Assembly: GCF_026250525.1 (NCBI RefSeq)
Contig: NZ_CP111052.1
Span: 159,691-223,690, forward strand
Source: Chondrinema litorale
GTDB lineage: Bacteria; Bacteroidota; Bacteroidia; Cytophagales; Flammeovirgaceae
Direction of reading: 5' to 3'
Length of the DNA stretch: 64,000 nt
Shown: positions 62,590-64,000 of the stretch, piece by piece
Layout: each line of letters begins with the position of its first letter
Numbering within the stretch: position 1 is the stretch's first letter
Made by a program: the position numbers and the translations under genes
Notes under the pieces: model-generated
Told to the model about the DNA's origin: nothing
Seen by the model: the letters and a program-made list of their open reading frames with translations, nothing else
Databases searched by the model: none

Positions 62590-64000
62590 CCGTCAGGTTA
62601 AGATATTCAGTATTAGGAAAGGGGATTTCTGATAAATATCTCCTTTCTTTTTTCGTTCTTTTTTTGCGTACCGTATTAATCTTTTGCTAATCCACAAAAT
62701 CACCTTTTTGAATTTCTTTTTGCTTCCTGTCTTAATGGCTTTCCATATCAGAAAGATTTTTTTTTAATAATTTTGATAGCTTTCCACTCACTAAGTTCTA
62801 ATGACTTCTCGGTTTGATGGAGTAGGGATGCTTGTAGAAAAGAAAATATCTCCGTAGAGAACATGATTGCTATGAGTGTGCCATACAGATAACATTCAAA
62901 TCTGAATATGTTCATGCGCTCTATCTTATCTATTTTCAGCAAGCTTTTCCATATTTTAAACATGAGTTCTATCTGCCATCTTAGCCTATAATATTCCCTT
63001 GTTTTCTCTTTGGGCAATATAGTTGCAGGAGCATTTGTAACCCACAGGTTGTATCCACACATTTTTTTCCTCAAATCAGTGTTCGATTTTCTTCCTTTCT
63101 TGCAAGATTCCCTTTTGAGCCTTGTATGACGTGCTTTCCTGACCTGTTCGGGAACTGGTTCCACAATGAGTCTAATCCCGATTTTCTCTTGGCCAATCCA
63201 CAGTTGGTGTTCTTCAATATCTGACACACGGTCCAATAGTTGAATCAAATCTATTTTTTCATGTTTGTCTTGCTGTACCACTTGCTTGTAGAGCGATATG
63301 TTGGCCCTATATCGCGACAAAAAGTAGGCTCCTTGTTCTGCGATATATCCTAGTTGTCTACCCCGCCAATAGCCAAGGTCAAACAGAACCAACCCACCTT
63401 GGGCTATCTGGAACTGCCCTGAGTCCCAATAGGCTGTATCGTTACTTGCCCCATCGGTCAGATAGAATGCATCAGCCTTTCCTTGTAGAAGCTCTATGCA
63501 ATAGTGTATCTTGGCACAGGATGTACTGCTGTTACCACCACAAAGGCACTCAGGTGTCCAGGTAGTGTCAGATTGGTAGCATCTAGCACTTTCACCTGAC
63601 TGAAACCATGATTCCCATCACTATTCTTTATTAAAGAAGTACCATAGGCTTGAAAGGCATGCTCATAAATACTCCGCATGAACCTGACTGCATGGGTATT
63701 GAAGCGTTCGTCCAAGCTTTGCTTCTTCATCTCTATTCCGAATCGATCGTCTAGCTCAACACATAAATCATTAAGGCTACTGCCTTGCGTATCCTCAAAC
63801 AAACAGGTATTCAAATAGCACATCATTTCTCCAGTGAGGCGGGAACTTGAACGAGTAATAAAACCACTTTGTCTGGCCAAGGATTCAAAATCATTCCCCA
63901 GAGCTGCTTGAAGGCTTGTCCAAAGACGATCAACATCAATATTAAAGGGCTTTTGTCTATCTTTCATGACACTAACTTAAGCATCTTTTTATTAGCCTGA
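62590..64000. mobile_element. IS4-family insertion sequence, right end outside the window
   Basis: Interrupts the GH95 gene at about 62587. The left end is near GCCGTCAGGTTAAGATATTC. The transposase gene is on the minus strand and starts at 63967; the right end lies at or beyond base 64000, where TTAGCCTGA resembles the inverted counterpart of the left end. A hairpin with a T-run (about 62617-62652) follows the transposase stop. Confidence 0.75.
62748..63967 (-). pseudogene. IS4-family transposase, frameshifted
   Basis: N-terminal part from ATG 63967 (MKDRQKPFNIDVDRLWTSL) includes the first catalytic block VKVLDATNLTLPGHLSAF. Near 63540 the frame changes by a small deletion or substitution; the other frame continues GNSSTSCAKIHYCIELLQG, LTDGASNDTAYWDSG, LVLFDLGYWRGRQLGYIA (second Asp) and YYRLRWQIELMFKIWKSLL (Y-x2-R-x3-E-x6-K). 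No hairpin of the 14-nt type is present at this break. Confidence 0.82.

Noticed and set aside
63530..63560. Frame break in the IS4 transposase as another 14-nt hairpin
   Set aside because: No extra 3-4-3-4 hairpin; the change looks like a small deletion in GTGGTGGTAAC.
1..64000. tRNA, rRNA, riboswitch or group II intron genes
   Set aside because: No cloverleaf, conserved rRNA or reverse-transcriptase sequence was recognised by eye; a covariance scan was not possible.

Overview
The window is AT-rich Bacteroidota DNA, most likely from a marine or soil member of the order Cytophagales. The evidence is a SusC/SusD pair with its ECF sigma factor and FecR anti-sigma factor, many lipoproteins with a Cys lipobox, several AraC-type regulators, DUF2200 and DUF2291 proteins, and almost no Shine-Dalgarno sequences. 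It is part of a plasmid, megaplasmid or chromid: ParA and ParB (2.2-3.9 kb) lie next to an iteron array (4.1-4.7 kb) and a Rep_3-like initiator (4.7-5.7 kb). No tRNA, rRNA or CRISPR array was seen.

Layout. 0-2 kb: end of a sigma-factor gene running off the left edge and a GH105 unsaturated-glycuronyl hydrolase. 2.2-6.6 kb: replication and partition module with a BRO-N protein. 6.9-25.7 kb: mixed cargo, including a serine hydrolase, AraC regulators, DUF2200, a secreted metallophosphoesterase, a DMT exporter with a CGNR regulator, a nitrilase-family hydrolase, a YcaQ-like DNA glycosylase, a TlpA-like thioredoxin protein, an SDR and a decayed IS1595. 25.8-35.8 kb: a sugar operon (FGGY kinase, RbsC/RbsA/RbsB-type importer with DUF2291, split transketolase, fucose-isomerase-like protein) with a divergent AraC regulator. 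36-42.5 kb: an insertion-sequence graveyard with an IS110 fragment, an ISL3 element, and an IS5 element split by two IS110-family elements. 42.5-46.3 kb: small genes, AraC/VOC and HxlR/SDR/SnoaL. 46.8-62.6 kb: a polysaccharide utilisation locus (sigma, FecR, SusC, SusD, GH28, Gfo/Idh/MocA, GH92, GH127, GH95), cut at its right end by an IS4-family element that reaches the window edge.

How the genes work together. GH28 and GH105 point to pectin or rhamnogalacturonan; GH127 and GH95 would remove arabinofuranose and fucose/galactose side groups; SusC/D would import oligosaccharides under sigma/FecR control. The 25.8-34.8 kb operon has the gene logic of isomerase, then kinase, then transketolase, behind a ribose-type importer. 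This matches the non-oxidative D-apiose route, and apiose is a pectin (RG-II) sugar, so one replicon may carry both depolymerisation and uptake of an unusual pectin sugar. The substrate is an inference.

Most unusual observation. The transposase genes in 36-42.5 kb are interrupted by at least eight tiny insertions of 14 nt (six, frame-breaking) or 15 nt (two, in frame). Each has the same architecture, three nucleotides plus an 11-nt hairpin with a 4-bp stem and 3-nt loop, but a different sequence. Removing them restores canonical transposase reading frames. Three more hairpins of the same form lie in the non-coding ends of the IS110-type elements. I know of no described element of this kind.
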